Origin: Actinomycetota bacterium
Lineage (GTDB): Bacteria; Actinomycetota; Acidimicrobiia; IMCC26256; PALSA-610
Reading direction: 5' to 3'
Length of the DNA: 64,000 nt
Assembly: GCA_003134555.1 (NCBI GenBank)
Contig: PLBO01000151.1
Coordinates: forward strand, 124,001 to 188,000
Both the position numbers and the translations under genes were made by a program. A model generated the notes under the pieces. The model had not been told where the DNA came from. It was given only the letters and a program-made list of their open reading frames with translations, and searched no databases. Shown piece after piece: positions 40,414 to 49,421 of the stretch (position 1 is its first letter; the number at the start of each line of letters is the position of its first letter).

Positions 40414-41508
40414 GTGGTGGTCATGCCGAGCGAGAAGAAGCTTTCCGGGGTCTTGAGTGAGTTCGCTCATACGCTTCTGACTGACGTGCCCATTCAGGCG
40501 ATCCTCGACCATTTGGTCGAGCGCATCGTCGAAGTGATGCCAATCACATCGGCGGGCGTGACACTTATCGCACCCGGGATGAGTCCGGAGTATGTCGCGG
40601 CATCCGACGAAGCCGCTCTGCGGTACGAAGGCTTGCAGAGCGAACTGGGCGACGGCCCCTGCCTCGCGGCGTATCACTCGGCCACGCCGGTCGCGGTGCC
40701 TGACCTACGGGAGGAAGCGCGGTTTCCACAGTTCACTCCCCGCGCCATAGACGCGGGATTGGCCGCCGTGTTCACGTACCCTTTGCTCAACGGCACCGAA
40801 TGTCTCGGAGCGCTGGATCTCTATCGGGATGTTCCGGGACCGTTGAGCCGCGCCGCAGGAGACGCGGCGCGGACGCTGGCGGAAGTGACTTCGGTGTATC
40901 TGGTGACCGCGAGGGCTCGGCACGAGCTCGAGGCGTCATCGCTCAAATCGCGTAACGATGCATTGCACGACCCTTTGACCGGCCTTCCGAACCGGACACT
41001 TCTCGACGAGCGGCTCGAGCACGCGCTTCTTCGGAGCGAGCGCAGCGGACTTGCGCCTGCGATCCTGTTTCTCGACCTCGATGGGTTCAAAAGCGTCAAC
41101 GATCTACACGGCCATGCCACTGGTGACGAGCTCCTGATCGCAGTCGGTCGGCGCGTCGCGGCGATGCTGCGCCCGAGCGATACCGTGGCCCGTCTGTCGG
41201 GCGACGAATTTGTCGTGCTGTGCGAGGACCTGCCGAGTGACGTGGCGCTCGACGCCATCGCAGTTCGAGTCGGCGCCGGTCTGGCGGCGGAGTTCGTTCT
41301 ATCGACGAAGAAGGTTGCGATCACGGCGAGCATAGGAACCGCGACGGCGGTTCCGGGTGTTGCAACCGTCGACGGTCTTCTCCATGAGGCCGACGTGGCG
41401 ATGTACACGGCGAAACGCAACGGAGGCGCCGGACATCAGAACTTGGCGGCGCACTACGGCCCGCAGGCCGATCGGTCGGTCGATCTCGAAGTAGCTCAGT
41501 CTGATTGA
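40414..41508 (+). CDS. GAF-GGDEF protein, probable diguanylate cyclase with SGDEF
   Basis: The 364-residue cytoplasmic protein has a GAF sensor domain (about 15-165, including GDGPCLAAYHSATPVAVPDLR) and a C-terminal GGDEF domain (about 180-345) with DPLTGLPNRTLLDERL and LFLDLDGFKSVND. The signature reads LSGDEFV, so the first Gly is replaced by Ser; some SGDEF proteins are active cyclases. No EAL domain follows. AGGAACG lies just before the GTG pair at 40414; an ATG at 40423 is possible. It probably makes cyclic-di-GMP in response to a small ligand. Confidence 0.88.
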   Translation: MVVMPSEKKLSGVLSEFAHTLLTDVPIQAILDHLVERIVEVMPITSAGVTLIAPGMSPEYVAASDEAALRYEGLQSELGDGPCLAAYHSATPVAVPDLREEARFPQFTPRAIDAGLAAVFTYPLLNGTECLGALDLYRDVPGPLSRAAGDAARTLAEVTSVYLVTARARHELEASSLKSRNDALHDPLTGLPNRTLLDERLEHALLRSERSGLAPAILFLDLDGFKSVNDLHGHATGDELLIAVGRRVAAMLRPSDTVARLSGDEFVVLCEDLPSDVALDAIAVRVGAGLAAEFVLSTKKVAITASIGTATAVPGVATVDGLLHEADVAMYTAKRNGGAGHQNLAAHYGPQADRSVDLEVAQSD

Positions 41509-41539
41509 TCGTCGTCGCTTGCCGAGCGAAGGTCCGCCG

Positions 41540-42178
41540 TCAATCCAGTGCGCTTGCGCCAGGATCAGTTGCGGTCGTGATCGAGACGACGATCCCGCGC
41601 AGGTGCGCCGCACTCAGGCCCAGCGTCGCGCTCAGTGACTCGAGCACCTGCATCTCGGACGCAGTGAGCGGTCCGTCGGCGAGGCCGATCCGCGCGACCT
41701 GTTCGACGAACGTTTCCTTCCCTTGCGGGTCCAGACCCTGGGCCAATGGCCCGAGGTAGTCGCGCAGTTGCGAGGCGTCCAGCGCGGCGAGGTCGTGAAC
41801 GAGCCACGACTCGTCGTAGTTCTCGGCTCCGGTCTTCCGAGCTGCGTCGACCGCCGCGGCGCGCGCGGCATTGCTGGTCGGGTCACCGGCCGCGAGCATC
41901 GACATGGATGCGACCCGCATTGCACCACGCAAGTTCTCGCTGAAGGACGCGGAAGTGGGCGTATTCAAGACCTCGGGGCGGAAACCCGTACCGCACGTCG
42001 AGCACTTGACCTGCTCGCCGAGCACCTTTCCGGCCGGGAAGAGCGGGATGAAGAACAGCGTGAACCACCGCCGGATCTGCTGCAGTACGTACGAGCGATC
42101 GGCGCCGCAGCGAGAGCAGAAGAATTCTCCCGTGGACACTGTCTTCGCGCGGTTTCTCAAGCCCCAAATGAGAATCAT
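41540..42178 (-). CDS. Zinc-ribbon protein with TerB-like C-terminal domain
   Basis: The 212-residue protein starts with a hydrophobic ILIWGL segment and a zinc ribbon (CSRCG and CSTCG) that flanks WFTLFFIPLFPAGK, a membrane-associating or buried hairpin. The C-terminal half looks like a TerB-type helical domain (GLADGPLTASEMQVLESLSAT). Such proteins are usually annotated only as zinc-ribbon or TerB-family; no tellurite function is implied. It converges on the GGDEF gene with a 31-bp gap. Confidence 0.75.
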   Translation of the reverse strand: MILIWGLRNRAKTVSTGEFFCSRCGADRSYVLQQIRRWFTLFFIPLFPAGKVLGEQVKCSTCGTGFRPEVLNTPTSASFSENLRGAMRVASMSMLAAGDPTSNAARAAAVDAARKTGAENYDESWLVHDLAALDASQLRDYLGPLAQGLDPQGKETFVEQVARIGLADGPLTASEMQVLESLSATLGLSAAHLRGIVVSITTATDPGASALD

Positions 42179-42229
42179 GAACAAAACGGTACTACGCGGC
42201 CTGGTGAGCGAGTGCGAGAGACTGATGGT

Positions 42230-42961
42230 GTGGCCGATGACGTGAACGTGGTACGCGAGTTCACGAGTGAGCTTGCTGCTGCACTCGCGAACGTCGCGGC
42301 GGGCGTCCTGGTCGGCGTATACCTGCACGGTTCGGCGGTGTTGGGCGACTGGAGCGCGCGGGCCAGCGACGTCGACGTGCTCGTCGTCGTCGAAGACGGT
42401 GTGACGTCGAGCATGGCCGAGCGTCTGGCCGAATTGCTGGGCTCCGATCTCGAGTGTCCGGGTGCCGGGCTCGAGGCCTCGGTGGTGGTTGCGGGAGCGG
42501 CTTCGGCGCCGACCGCACCGTGGCCGTTCGTGATCCACGCGACCACAACTCACAATGATCGAAAGCTTGTGTGGGGAACTTCCGGCGGTGGCGACGTCGA
42601 CCTGATCCTGCACTATGCCGTCGCGCGCAGTCACGGTTGGGCGGCCTGCGGCCCGGAGCCTCAGTTGGTCGTCGGTGCAATTCCCGACGTCGTCGTCGCG
42701 AGCCAACTTGCCCAGGAGCTGTGTTGGGCGGTCGAACATGCCGGCGCGTCGTACGCGATCCTGAACGCGTGTCGCGCCTTGCGCTTTCGCGACACCGGCA
42801 CTCTGTGCTCCAAGACCGATGGCGGCGACTGGGCGCGGGCTCGTGGGATCCAACCCGAGCTCGTGCAAGCCGCGCTCGACGATCGCCGCCTCGGCGTGTC
42901 CTCATCAGTTACCGAGACGGTTGCCGAGTGGGTCCTCGCCGTAGCTGCAGATGTCTCATGA
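42230..42961 (+). CDS. Aminoglycoside adenylyltransferase-like nucleotidyltransferase
   Basis: The 243-residue protein combines an N-terminal nucleotidyltransferase domain, GVYLHGSAVLGDWSARASDV then DVLVVV (GS and DxD metal motif), with a C-terminal helical domain of the ANT(3'')-like type (SYAILNACRALRFRDTG then SKTDGGDWA). Environmental homologues are widespread, and antibiotic modification cannot be concluded. Starts at 42230 and 42242 (both GTG) are possible; neither has a strong ribosome-binding site. It is divergent from the zinc-ribbon gene with a 51-bp gap. Confidence 0.82.
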   Translation: MADDVNVVREFTSELAAALANVAAGVLVGVYLHGSAVLGDWSARASDVDVLVVVEDGVTSSMAERLAELLGSDLECPGAGLEASVVVAGAASAPTAPWPFVIHATTTHNDRKLVWGTSGGGDVDLILHYAVARSHGWAACGPEPQLVVGAIPDVVVASQLAQELCWAVEHAGASYAILNACRALRFRDTGTLCSKTDGGDWARARGIQPELVQAALDDRRLGVSSSVTETVAEWVLAVAADVS

Positions 42962-42969
42962 CCCGGTGG

Positions 42970-43989
42970 CTATTTCTGCCTCCCGCGGAAACCTCCGAGC
43001 ACTCGCGCGACGCGCTCGGGTCCCAGCTTGTCGGGGGTATCGAACGAGACCCGTTGGACGATGTCTCCGTAGCGTTCGTGGAGCCGGGGGCCGATCTCTT
43101 CCGGAGTCCCCGACACGCTGAACGTGTCGACCATCTCGTCGGTGATCATCGACGCCATCGTCGCCCAGTCGCCGGTCTTCGACAGTCGGTTGAGCTCTGA
43201 TTGCAGTTCGCCCCATCCGTGCGTGTCGAGCACCACTTTGTATGCGGGTGTCGAGCCGTAGAACGCGAGTCGCGGGCGAATCGCGTCGCGGCCACGCGCG
43301 AGCTCCTCTTCCGACTCCGCGACGATCACCATCGACGGGAATGCGATCTCGAGCTGCGAACTGTTCCGACCGCTCTTCGCCAGCCCTCGTTCGAGCGCCG
43401 GCACCGTCGTCTCGCGCATGAACTTCTCGGTCGAGAACGGGTGGATCATGAAACCGTCGGCGACCTCGCCGGCGACCTCGGTCATGCGGGGCCCGACGCC
43501 TCCGAGGAAGATGCGCGGCACGCCGAAGGGGCTCGGGCCCGGGTCGAAGAACGGCGTCATGAGGGTGTGCGTGTAGAAGTCGCCGTGGAAGTCGAGCTTC
43601 GTGCCTTCGTGCCAGCGCGCCCAGATCGCGCGCACGGCGAGTACCAGCTCGCGCATGCGCTCGACCGGCTTCGACCACTGCATGGAAAACCGCTTCTCGA
43701 TGTGCGGCTTGATCTGGGTGCCGAGCCCGAGGTTGAAGCGGCCCCGCGACGCGAGCTGCAGGTCGTACGCGGATTGGGCGAGTGTCATCGGATTGCGGGC
43801 GAACGCGATCACCACTGCGGTGGTCAGCTGTACGCGTTCGGTGTGCTCGGCCGCGAGCAGGAGCGGGAAGAAGCCGTCGTGCGCGCCCTCGAACGAATAG
43901 ATGCCGTCGTATCCCGCGGCTTCGATGCCACGAGCCGCGTCGGGGACGGCTTGCAGGTCGGTGGTCGTCAATGCAGCGTCGACGAGCAT
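42970..43989 (-). CDS. LLM-class F420-dependent oxidoreductase
   Basis: The 339-residue luciferase-like monooxygenase-fold protein has the N-terminal AARGIEAAGYDGIYSFE, the core TTAVVIAFARNPMTLAQSAYDL (in part), GRFNLGLGTQIKPHIE and RIFLGGVGPRMTEVAGEVADG. It resembles the family of MSMEG_2256-like F420 oxidoreductases. Cofactor F420 rather than FMN is inferred from the family. The ATG lies on the same CATG as an ATG of the divergent methyltransferase. Confidence 0.88.
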   Translation of the reverse strand: MLVDAALTTTDLQAVPDAARGIEAAGYDGIYSFEGAHDGFFPLLLAAEHTERVQLTTAVVIAFARNPMTLAQSAYDLQLASRGRFNLGLGTQIKPHIEKRFSMQWSKPVERMRELVLAVRAIWARWHEGTKLDFHGDFYTHTLMTPFFDPGPSPFGVPRIFLGGVGPRMTEVAGEVADGFMIHPFSTEKFMRETTVPALERGLAKSGRNSSQLEIAFPSMVIVAESEEELARGRDAIRPRLAFYGSTPAYKVVLDTHGWGELQSELNRLSKTGDWATMASMITDEMVDTFSVSGTPEEIGPRLHERYGDIVQRVSFDTPDKLGPERVARVLGGFRGRQK

Positions 43990-43999
43990 GGGCGATCCC

Positions 44000-44005
44000 T
44001 ACGAT
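44000..44005 (+). promoter_or_regulatory. -10 hexamer TACGAT of the methyltransferase gene
   Basis: TACGAT is followed by 6 nt and the ATG at 44012, which supports that codon over the earlier ATG at 43988. Confidence 0.5.
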
Positions 44006-44011
44006 TGGGCG

Positions 44012-44740
44012 ATGGAGCACTTCGGTCCGGAAACCTACGGCGAGCGCGTCGCCGACGTCTACGACGAGTGGTACATGCCGGTCGACACCGCGGCCGAGGT
44101 GGCGCTCTTGACCGAGCTCGCGCAGGGCGGGCGAGTACTCGAGCTCGGCATCGGAACCGGACGGGTGGCGCTCCCGCTCGCGGCGAGCGGTGTCGAGGTG
44201 CACGGGATCGACGCCTCACCTGCGATGGTCGAACGGCTGCGCGCCAAACCGGGAGGCGACACGATTCCCGTCACGATCGGGGAGATGTCGGAGGTGCCGG
44301 TCGACGGCGAGTTCGCGCTTGTGTTCGTGGTGTTCAACACGTTCTTCCAGCTCTATTCGCAGGAGGCGCAGCTGCGTTGCTTCGGCAACGTCGCCGCGCA
44401 CTTGCAGCCGGGCGGACGGTTCGTGATCCATGCGTTCGTTCCCGACACGTCGCGCGTCGAATCCGGTGACCACCTCGCGGTGAAGGAGGCTTCGCTCGAC
44501 TTGGTGCGCCTCGACGCGAGCGTGTTCGACTCGAGCCGGCAACGACTCGACACGACGCAGGTGCGGATTACCGAGGACGGAATCCGCCTCGTACACGCGA
44601 AGCTGCGATTTGCGTGGCCGCCCGAGCTCGACCTCATGGCGCGGCTCGCGGGCTTGACCCTCGAACATCGCTGGGCGACGTTCGACAAGCAACCGTTCAG
44701 TGGCGAGAGCGCCTTCCACGTTTCCGTCTATCGCGCATGA
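44012..44740 (+). CDS. Class I SAM-dependent methyltransferase
   Basis: The 242-residue protein has motif I VLELGIGTGRVALPLA, the acidic GIDASPAM, and VFVVFNTFFQL before HLQPGGRFVIHAF. The substrate is unknown. The ATG at 44012 is preferred because of the TACGAT hexamer 6 nt upstream. The alternative ATG at 43988 adds eight residues and would sit on the start codon of the divergent LLM gene. The 3' end overlaps the FAD oxidoreductase gene by 44 bp. Confidence 0.85.
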   Translation: MEHFGPETYGERVADVYDEWYMPVDTAAEVALLTELAQGGRVLELGIGTGRVALPLAASGVEVHGIDASPAMVERLRAKPGGDTIPVTIGEMSEVPVDGEFALVFVVFNTFFQLYSQEAQLRCFGNVAAHLQPGGRFVIHAFVPDTSRVESGDHLAVKEASLDLVRLDASVFDSSRQRLDTTQVRITEDGIRLVHAKLRFAWPPELDLMARLAGLTLEHRWATFDKQPFSGESAFHVSVYRA

Positions 44741-46313
44741 TCTGCCGGGTCGCGTGGAGGCCGGGGATGCCGGTGACGCCCCCTCCTCCGTGCGTCGCGC
44801 TACTCGCCTGATACAGCCCCGCGATAGGTGTGCGAAAGTCGGCGTAGCCCGGGGCCGGGCGCATGTGGAACATCTGGTCGGGCGACAGCTCACCGTGGAA
44901 GATGTTGCCGCCGACGAGGCCGTACTCGTGTTCCATCTCGTACGGCCCGATGACCTGCCGGTGCAGGATCGAATCGGTGAATCCGGGAGCGACCGCGTCG
45001 ACGCGTGCGATGACCCGATCGGCGTACGCGTCGAGAGCCGCCGTGTCCTGTGTGGTCGCGTACGTGTGCGGAACCCATTGCGTGAACATCGACACGACGT
45101 GCTTGCCTTCGGGCGCGAGAGTGGGATCGAACACACTCGGGATGCAGATGTCGGCGAAGGGAAGGCCGGCGGCCCGACCCGCAACTGCGTCCTGGAACGC
45201 GCGTTCGATGTCGTCGAGCGACTCCGCGAGCACGATGGTCCCGCCGTGCACCTCGGGGTCGTAACCGGGCTTCGCCGTGAACTCGGGCAGCCGGTCGACG
45301 GCGACGTTCACCTTCACGGTGCCGCTGCGGGAACGCCAACGCTCGATGCGCTCGACGAAGTCGGTCGGCAGGAGAGCCGGCTCGATGTGTTCGAGGAACG
45401 TGATCTTCGGATGGGTCGCGGCCACGACGACGTCGGCGCGCAGCTCCTCGCCCGATTCGAGCGTGACTCCGCGTACGCGTCCGTCGCGAACGTCGATGCG
45501 GGCGACAGGCGCGTCGGTGCGCACGGTCGCGCCGTTGGCGATCGCCGCATCGCGCAAGGCCCTGCTCACCGCGCCCATCCCGCCCTCGGGGAAGCCCCAC
45601 GAGCCGAGCTGACCTTCGCCGACGTCACCGATCTTGTGATGTGCCATCACGTACGCGGTCCCCGCCGACCGCGGCCCCGCCCACGTGCCGATGACGCCGC
45701 TCACCGCGAGCACGCCCTGCATCTGAGGTGACGCGAAGTACTCGTCGAGCAGGTCGGCGATGCTCATCGTGAACAGGCGGGTGACGTCGGCCGTTCCGTC
45801 GACACCGAGCCGGCGTAATCGCCATGCGAGCTGCAGTTGGTCCACGAGGTCGCGCGGACGCCGCGACCCCACGCGCGGTGGAATCGTCGTGAGCAACGGA
45901 CCGAGCACGTCGGCGAGGCTGCCGAGCCACGAGTCCCAACGGTCGTACGCCTCGGCGTCGGCCTTCGAGAACTGTGCGATCTGGTCGCGGCGGCGCGACG
46001 GATCGTCGGGGAGTTGCAGCGCGCGACCGTCGCGGTACGGCGCGAAGTAACCGTGCTGCGGGTACACCTTGTAGCCGTGCCGTGCGAGCTCCAGCTCCTG
46101 CACGATCGTCGGCGGCATGAGGCTGACGACGTACGACAGCGCGGTGACGTTGAACTCCGGACCCCACGGCTGCTCCGTCGTCGCCGCGCCGCCGACCTGC
46201 GATCGGCGCTCGAGCACCGTGACGCGTGCCCCGCGCCGCGCGAGGAGCCCGGCCGCCACGAGCCCGTTGTGCCCACCACCTACGACGACGACGTCGAAAC
46301 CGTCGGCGCTCAT
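44697..46313 (-). CDS. FAD-dependent phytoene-desaturase-like (PYROXD2-type) oxidoreductase
   Basis: The 538-residue flavoprotein has the dinucleotide motif VVVVGGGHNGLVAAGLLAR with ERR at strand end, GSWGFPEGGMGAVSRAL typical of carotenoid desaturase-like enzymes, and the C-terminal GLYQASSATHGGGGVTGIPG. The group includes PYROXD2-type proteins of unknown substrate. A true carotenoid gene set is absent. Its ATG overlaps the HD-domain gene stop (ATGA), so it is the last gene of a three-gene operon. Confidence 0.88.
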   Translation of the reverse strand: MSADGFDVVVVGGGHNGLVAAGLLARRGARVTVLERRSQVGGAATTEQPWGPEFNVTALSYVVSLMPPTIVQELELARHGYKVYPQHGYFAPYRDGRALQLPDDPSRRRDQIAQFSKADAEAYDRWDSWLGSLADVLGPLLTTIPPRVGSRRPRDLVDQLQLAWRLRRLGVDGTADVTRLFTMSIADLLDEYFASPQMQGVLAVSGVIGTWAGPRSAGTAYVMAHHKIGDVGEGQLGSWGFPEGGMGAVSRALRDAAIANGATVRTDAPVARIDVRDGRVRGVTLESGEELRADVVVAATHPKITFLEHIEPALLPTDFVERIERWRSRSGTVKVNVAVDRLPEFTAKPGYDPEVHGGTIVLAESLDDIERAFQDAVAGRAAGLPFADICIPSVFDPTLAPEGKHVVSMFTQWVPHTYATTQDTAALDAYADRVIARVDAVAPGFTDSILHRQVIGPYEMEHEYGLVGGNIFHGELSPDQMFHMRPAPGYADFRTPIAGLYQASSATHGGGGVTGIPGLHATRQIMRDRRKRGRRSRH

Positions 46314-46837
46314 CGCGCGACCTGATCGAGCATCGGGCGCCAGCTGTCGAGCGCAAGGGGCCGCGCGGTCGGGTCTTTCGCGCTCTCGTCGGCGCGGCGG
46401 AGTGCGAGGATCGCGGGAAGGTCGGGATCCGACGCCAATGACGCGATCGCCGACGTGTCGAGCGCATCGCCCTGCAACTGCAATGACTCGATGCTGCGCG
46501 GGCTGAGCCGGGCGCGGTAGGCGGGATCGGTTGCGACCAGATAACGCTTGGCGTCGACGTGCGCGCCCACGAGCCGCGCGACGCGCGCGCCGAGCAGAGG
46601 CTCGACCAGCTCGGCTCCCCGGCGCGCGTGGTCGCCGTGGTCGTTCGGGAACACGATGTCGGCGATGTCGTGCACCAGCCCCGCGACGGCCAGCTCCGTA
46701 TCGGCGGGATAAGACGCGCGCAGGTTCGCTCCGCACTGCAACGCGTGGGCGAGACCGTCGACGTCGGGCTCGTCGTGCACGCCGGCGCCCCGCGCGAGCA
46801 GCGCCAGGAGGTCGTCGACCGACGCAGGCGCGGTCAC
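46310..46837 (-). CDS. HD-domain protein of the PhnZ-like diiron oxygenase group
   Basis: The 175-residue protein has the HD metal ligands His31 (AHALQC), His56-Asp57 (LVHDIAD), a His near 70 (HGDHARRG) and His93. It also carries HVDAKRYL followed by [20 protein letters not shown], which closely follows the phosphonate-degradation PhnZ type and is absent from ordinary HD phosphohydrolases. PhnZ oxidatively cleaves C-P bonds with a mixed-valence diiron site. No phosphonate genes are present, so the substrate may differ. It is locked between Gfo/Idh and FAD oxidoreductase genes by GTGA and ATGA overlaps. Confidence 0.8.
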   Translation of the reverse strand: MTAPASVDDLLALLARGAGVHDEPDVDGLAHALQCGANLRASYPADTELAVAGLVHDIADIVFPNDHGDHARRGAELVEPLLGARVARLVGAHVDAKRYLVATDPAYRARLSPRSIESLQLQGDALDTSAIASLASDPDLPAILALRRADESAKDPTARPLALDSWRPMLDQVAR

Positions 46838-47700
46838 AGTTGCGCCTCGATGTCGGCGATCAGCCGCTGGAGATGCAGGGCGCGGACCGCGTTCGCGGGA
46901 TGTTCGGCGCCGCGCGCGACGGCGGCGAGGTCGGTGCGCATCCGATCGGCGCGGGCCTCGTGGTCGACGGCGCGGGCGTCGAAGGACGCGACCCCTCGCG
47001 GGGAGTACACCTCGATCTCGGTGCGGCCGGAGGTCGCGGCGGTGCAGCACATCGACGCGCTGCTCGTCGCGCCGGACGCATGCGTGCAGTTGACCGAGAC
47101 CCAGCCGAGCGGATCCCCGGACGCCTGCACCGCGACGATCTCGCCCAACCCGCCTTCGAGCAGGTCGAGCACGTGGGGACCGATGTCGAGCACGGCGCCG
47201 CGTTCGAGGCGCCAACCGTGCGCGAACTCCCCACCGAGGAATGCCCCGGAGATGAAGCAGGCCCGGCCACCTACGGGCTCGATGCGCGCCGCCTCGGCGA
47301 TGAAGTCGTCAAGCCGCGGATCGAAGCGGTTCGTGAGCATCACCAGCGTTTTGACGCCGGTCTCGGCGACCACGTCGACGATCGCCTGCGCGCCCTCGAC
47401 GTTTTCGCCCAGCGGCTTCTCGAGGAGGAGCGTCTTGCCCGCCTTCGCGGCGCGGATCGCGAGCGCCGGCTGCGCGGCCGGAGTCACGGCGATCGCCACC
47501 GCCTCGCAGGCATCCAGGAGTGCGTCGAGGTCGTCGAAGGCGGCGACTCCCAGAGCCGCGCCGAGCTCCTGCGCGTGCGCAGGCGTGCGCGACCAGGCGC
47601 CGGTGACGCGGGTCTGCGGTCCGGCCGCGAGCACGGGTCCGGTCACCATGCGCGCCCACGGACCGGCGCCGATGAGGCCTACGGCCAAGGGTTCGGACAC
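46834..47700 (-). CDS. Gfo/Idh/MocA-family oxidoreductase
   Basis: The 288-residue NAD(P)-dependent dehydrogenase has [17 protein letters not shown], the EKPLGEN motif with catalytic Lys, and a [11 protein letters not shown] segment (His). It is shorter than the usual 330-390 residues of the family. It heads the operon with the HD and FAD genes. The GTG at 47700 is 7 nt from a TAGCGT -10 hexamer. Sugar, inositol or biliverdin-type substrates are all possible. Confidence 0.88.
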   Translation of the reverse strand: MSEPLAVGLIGAGPWARMVTGPVLAAGPQTRVTGAWSRTPAHAQELGAALGVAAFDDLDALLDACEAVAIAVTPAAQPALAIRAAKAGKTLLLEKPLGENVEGAQAIVDVVAETGVKTLVMLTNRFDPRLDDFIAEAARIEPVGGRACFISGAFLGGEFAHGWRLERGAVLDIGPHVLDLLEGGLGEIVAVQASGDPLGWVSVNCTHASGATSSASMCCTAATSGRTEIEVYSPRGVASFDARAVDHEARADRMRTDLAAVARGAEHPANAVRALHLQRLIADIEAQL

Positions 47701-47707
47701 AGGTGCG

Positions 47708-47717
47708 ACGCTACCCT
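47708..47717. promoter_or_regulatory. Overlapping divergent -10 hexamers between the Gfo/Idh gene and ilvD
   Basis: On the plus strand TACCCT (47712-47717) lies 8 nt before the ilvD ATG. On the minus strand TAGCGT (47713-47708) lies 7 nt before the Gfo/Idh GTG. The two hexamers share 2 bp, and only 25 bp separate the start codons, so the -35 regions must lie within the opposite gene. Confidence 0.55.
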
Positions 47718-47725
47718 TGCGCCCC

Positions 47726-49402
47726 ATGACAGACATGAAGCCGCGCAGCCACGAGGTCACCGACGGCATGGAGCGCGCGCCCGCCCGGGCGATGCTGCGC
47801 GCCGTCGGCATGACCGACGCCGACTGGGGCAAGGCGCAGGTTGGGGTGGCATCGAGCTGGAACGAGGTCACGCCCTGCAACATGCCGCTCGACCGGCTCG
47901 CCAAGCGGGCCAAGCAGGGCGTGCGCGATGCGGGCGGATTTCCGCTCGAGTTCGTCACGATCGCCATCTCCGACGGCATATCGATGGGGCACGAAGGGAT
48001 GCGCGGCTCCCTCGTGTCGCGCGAGATCATCGCCGACTCCGTCGAGTGCGTGATGCACTCCGAGCGGTTCGACGCACTGGTGACGTTCGCCGGCTGCGAC
48101 AAGAGCCTGCCGGGCATGTTGATGGCCGCGGCGCGGGTGAACCTCCCGTCGGCGTTCCTCTACGGCGGTTCGATCCTGCCCGGCCACTACAAGGACCAGG
48201 CGCTCGACATCGTTTCGGTGTTCGAGGCGGTGGGAGCGTGCGCCGCGGGCACCCTTACCGAGAACGAGCTCGGTGAGATCGAGCGGCGCGCGTGCCCGAC
48301 CGAAGGGTCGTGCGCGGGCATGTTCACCGCGAACACGATGTCGTCGATCGCCGAGGCGATCGGCATGGCGCTGCCGGGTTCCGCGTCGCCGCCCGCCGTC
48401 GACCGGCGGCGCGACGACTACGCGTACGAGTCGGGGCGCGCCGTCATGCATCTGCTCGAGCTCGATCTTCGGCCGCGCCAGATCATGACCAAAGACGCGT
48501 TCGAGAACGCGATCGCGATCACGATGGCACTCGGTGGTTCCACCAACGCGGTACTGCACCTGCTCGCGATCGCGCACGAGGCGCGCGTCGAGCTCGAGCT
48601 CGACGACTTCAATCGCATCGGCGCGCGCGTTCCGCACCTCGCCGACATGAAGCCGCACGGCAAGTACCACATGACCGATCTCGATCGCATCGGTGGGGTG
48701 CAGGTCGTGATGAAGATGCTGCTCGACGGCGGCCTGTTGCACGGCGACTGCCTGACCGTCACCGGGAAGACGATCGCCGAGAACCTCGACGACCTCGCGC
48801 CGCCCGGACCCGACGGCGACGTCGTGCACCCGCTCTCGAAGCCCGTGCACGTACAGGGCGGCATCGCCGTGCTGCGCGGTTCGCTCGCGCCGAACGGTGC
48901 GGTGGTCAAGGTCGCCGGCCTCGATCAGATGCGCTTCGAAGGCCGCGCCCGCGTCTTCGACGGCGAAGACCTCGCGATGGCCGCGATCCTCGCGGGGCGC
49001 ATCGAACCCGGCGACGTCGTCGTGATCCGCTACGAAGGTCCCAAGGGCGGGCCCGGAATGCGCGAGATGCTCGCGGTGACCGGCGCGATGAAGGGCGCCG
49101 GTCGCGGCGCCGACTGCGCGCTGATCACCGACGGTCGCTTCTCCGGCGGAACGCACGGCTTCTGCGTCGGCCACGTCGCGCCCGAGGCGGTCGACGGCGG
49201 ACCGATCGCGTTCGTCGCCGAGGGCGACCGGGTCGTGATCGACGCCGACGCGCACACGATCGATCTGCTGGTCGACGCCGCGGAGCTGGCGAAGCGCAAG
49301 GCGAACTGGAAGCTGCCGGAGCCTCGCTACACCAGCGGCTTCCTCGCCAAGTACGCGCGTCTCGCGCAGGGGGCCGAGACGGGCGCGATCACCAACACCT
49401 GA
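47726..49402 (+). CDS. ilvD: Dihydroxy-acid dehydratase
   Basis: The 558-residue Fe-S dehydratase makes 2-oxo acids in Ile/Val synthesis. It has [40 protein letters not shown] and the C-terminal [15 protein letters not shown]. It stands apart from ilvBNC, 4 kb upstream of them. The ATG at 47726 is preferred because of the TACCCT hexamer; a second ATG at 47735 is possible. fpg follows after 19 bp. Confidence 0.96.
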   Translation: MTDMKPRSHEVTDGMERAPARAMLRAVGMTDADWGKAQVGVASSWNEVTPCNMPLDRLAKRAKQGVRDAGGFPLEFVTIAISDGISMGHEGMRGSLVSREIIADSVECVMHSERFDALVTFAGCDKSLPGMLMAAARVNLPSAFLYGGSILPGHYKDQALDIVSVFEAVGACAAGTLTENELGEIERRACPTEGSCAGMFTANTMSSIAEAIGMALPGSASPPAVDRRRDDYAYESGRAVMHLLELDLRPRQIMTKDAFENAIAITMALGGSTNAVLHLLAIAHEARVELELDDFNRIGARVPHLADMKPHGKYHMTDLDRIGGVQVVMKMLLDGGLLHGDCLTVTGKTIAENLDDLAPPGPDGDVVHPLSKPVHVQGGIAVLRGSLAPNGAVVKVAGLDQMRFEGRARVFDGEDLAMAAILAGRIEPGDVVVIRYEGPKGGPGMREMLAVTGAMKGAGRGADCALITDGRFSGGTHGFCVGHVAPEAVDGGPIAFVAEGDRVVIDADAHTIDLLVDAAELAKRKANWKLPEPRYTSGFLAKYARLAQGAETGAITNT

Positions 49403-49421
49403 TCGCATCGATTCACCAGAC

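Noticed and set aside
44697..46313. Carotenoid biosynthesis gene (crtI)
   Set aside because: The flavoprotein has the general desaturase fold, but no phytoene synthase or other crt gene is in the window, and its motifs fit PYROXD2-type proteins better.
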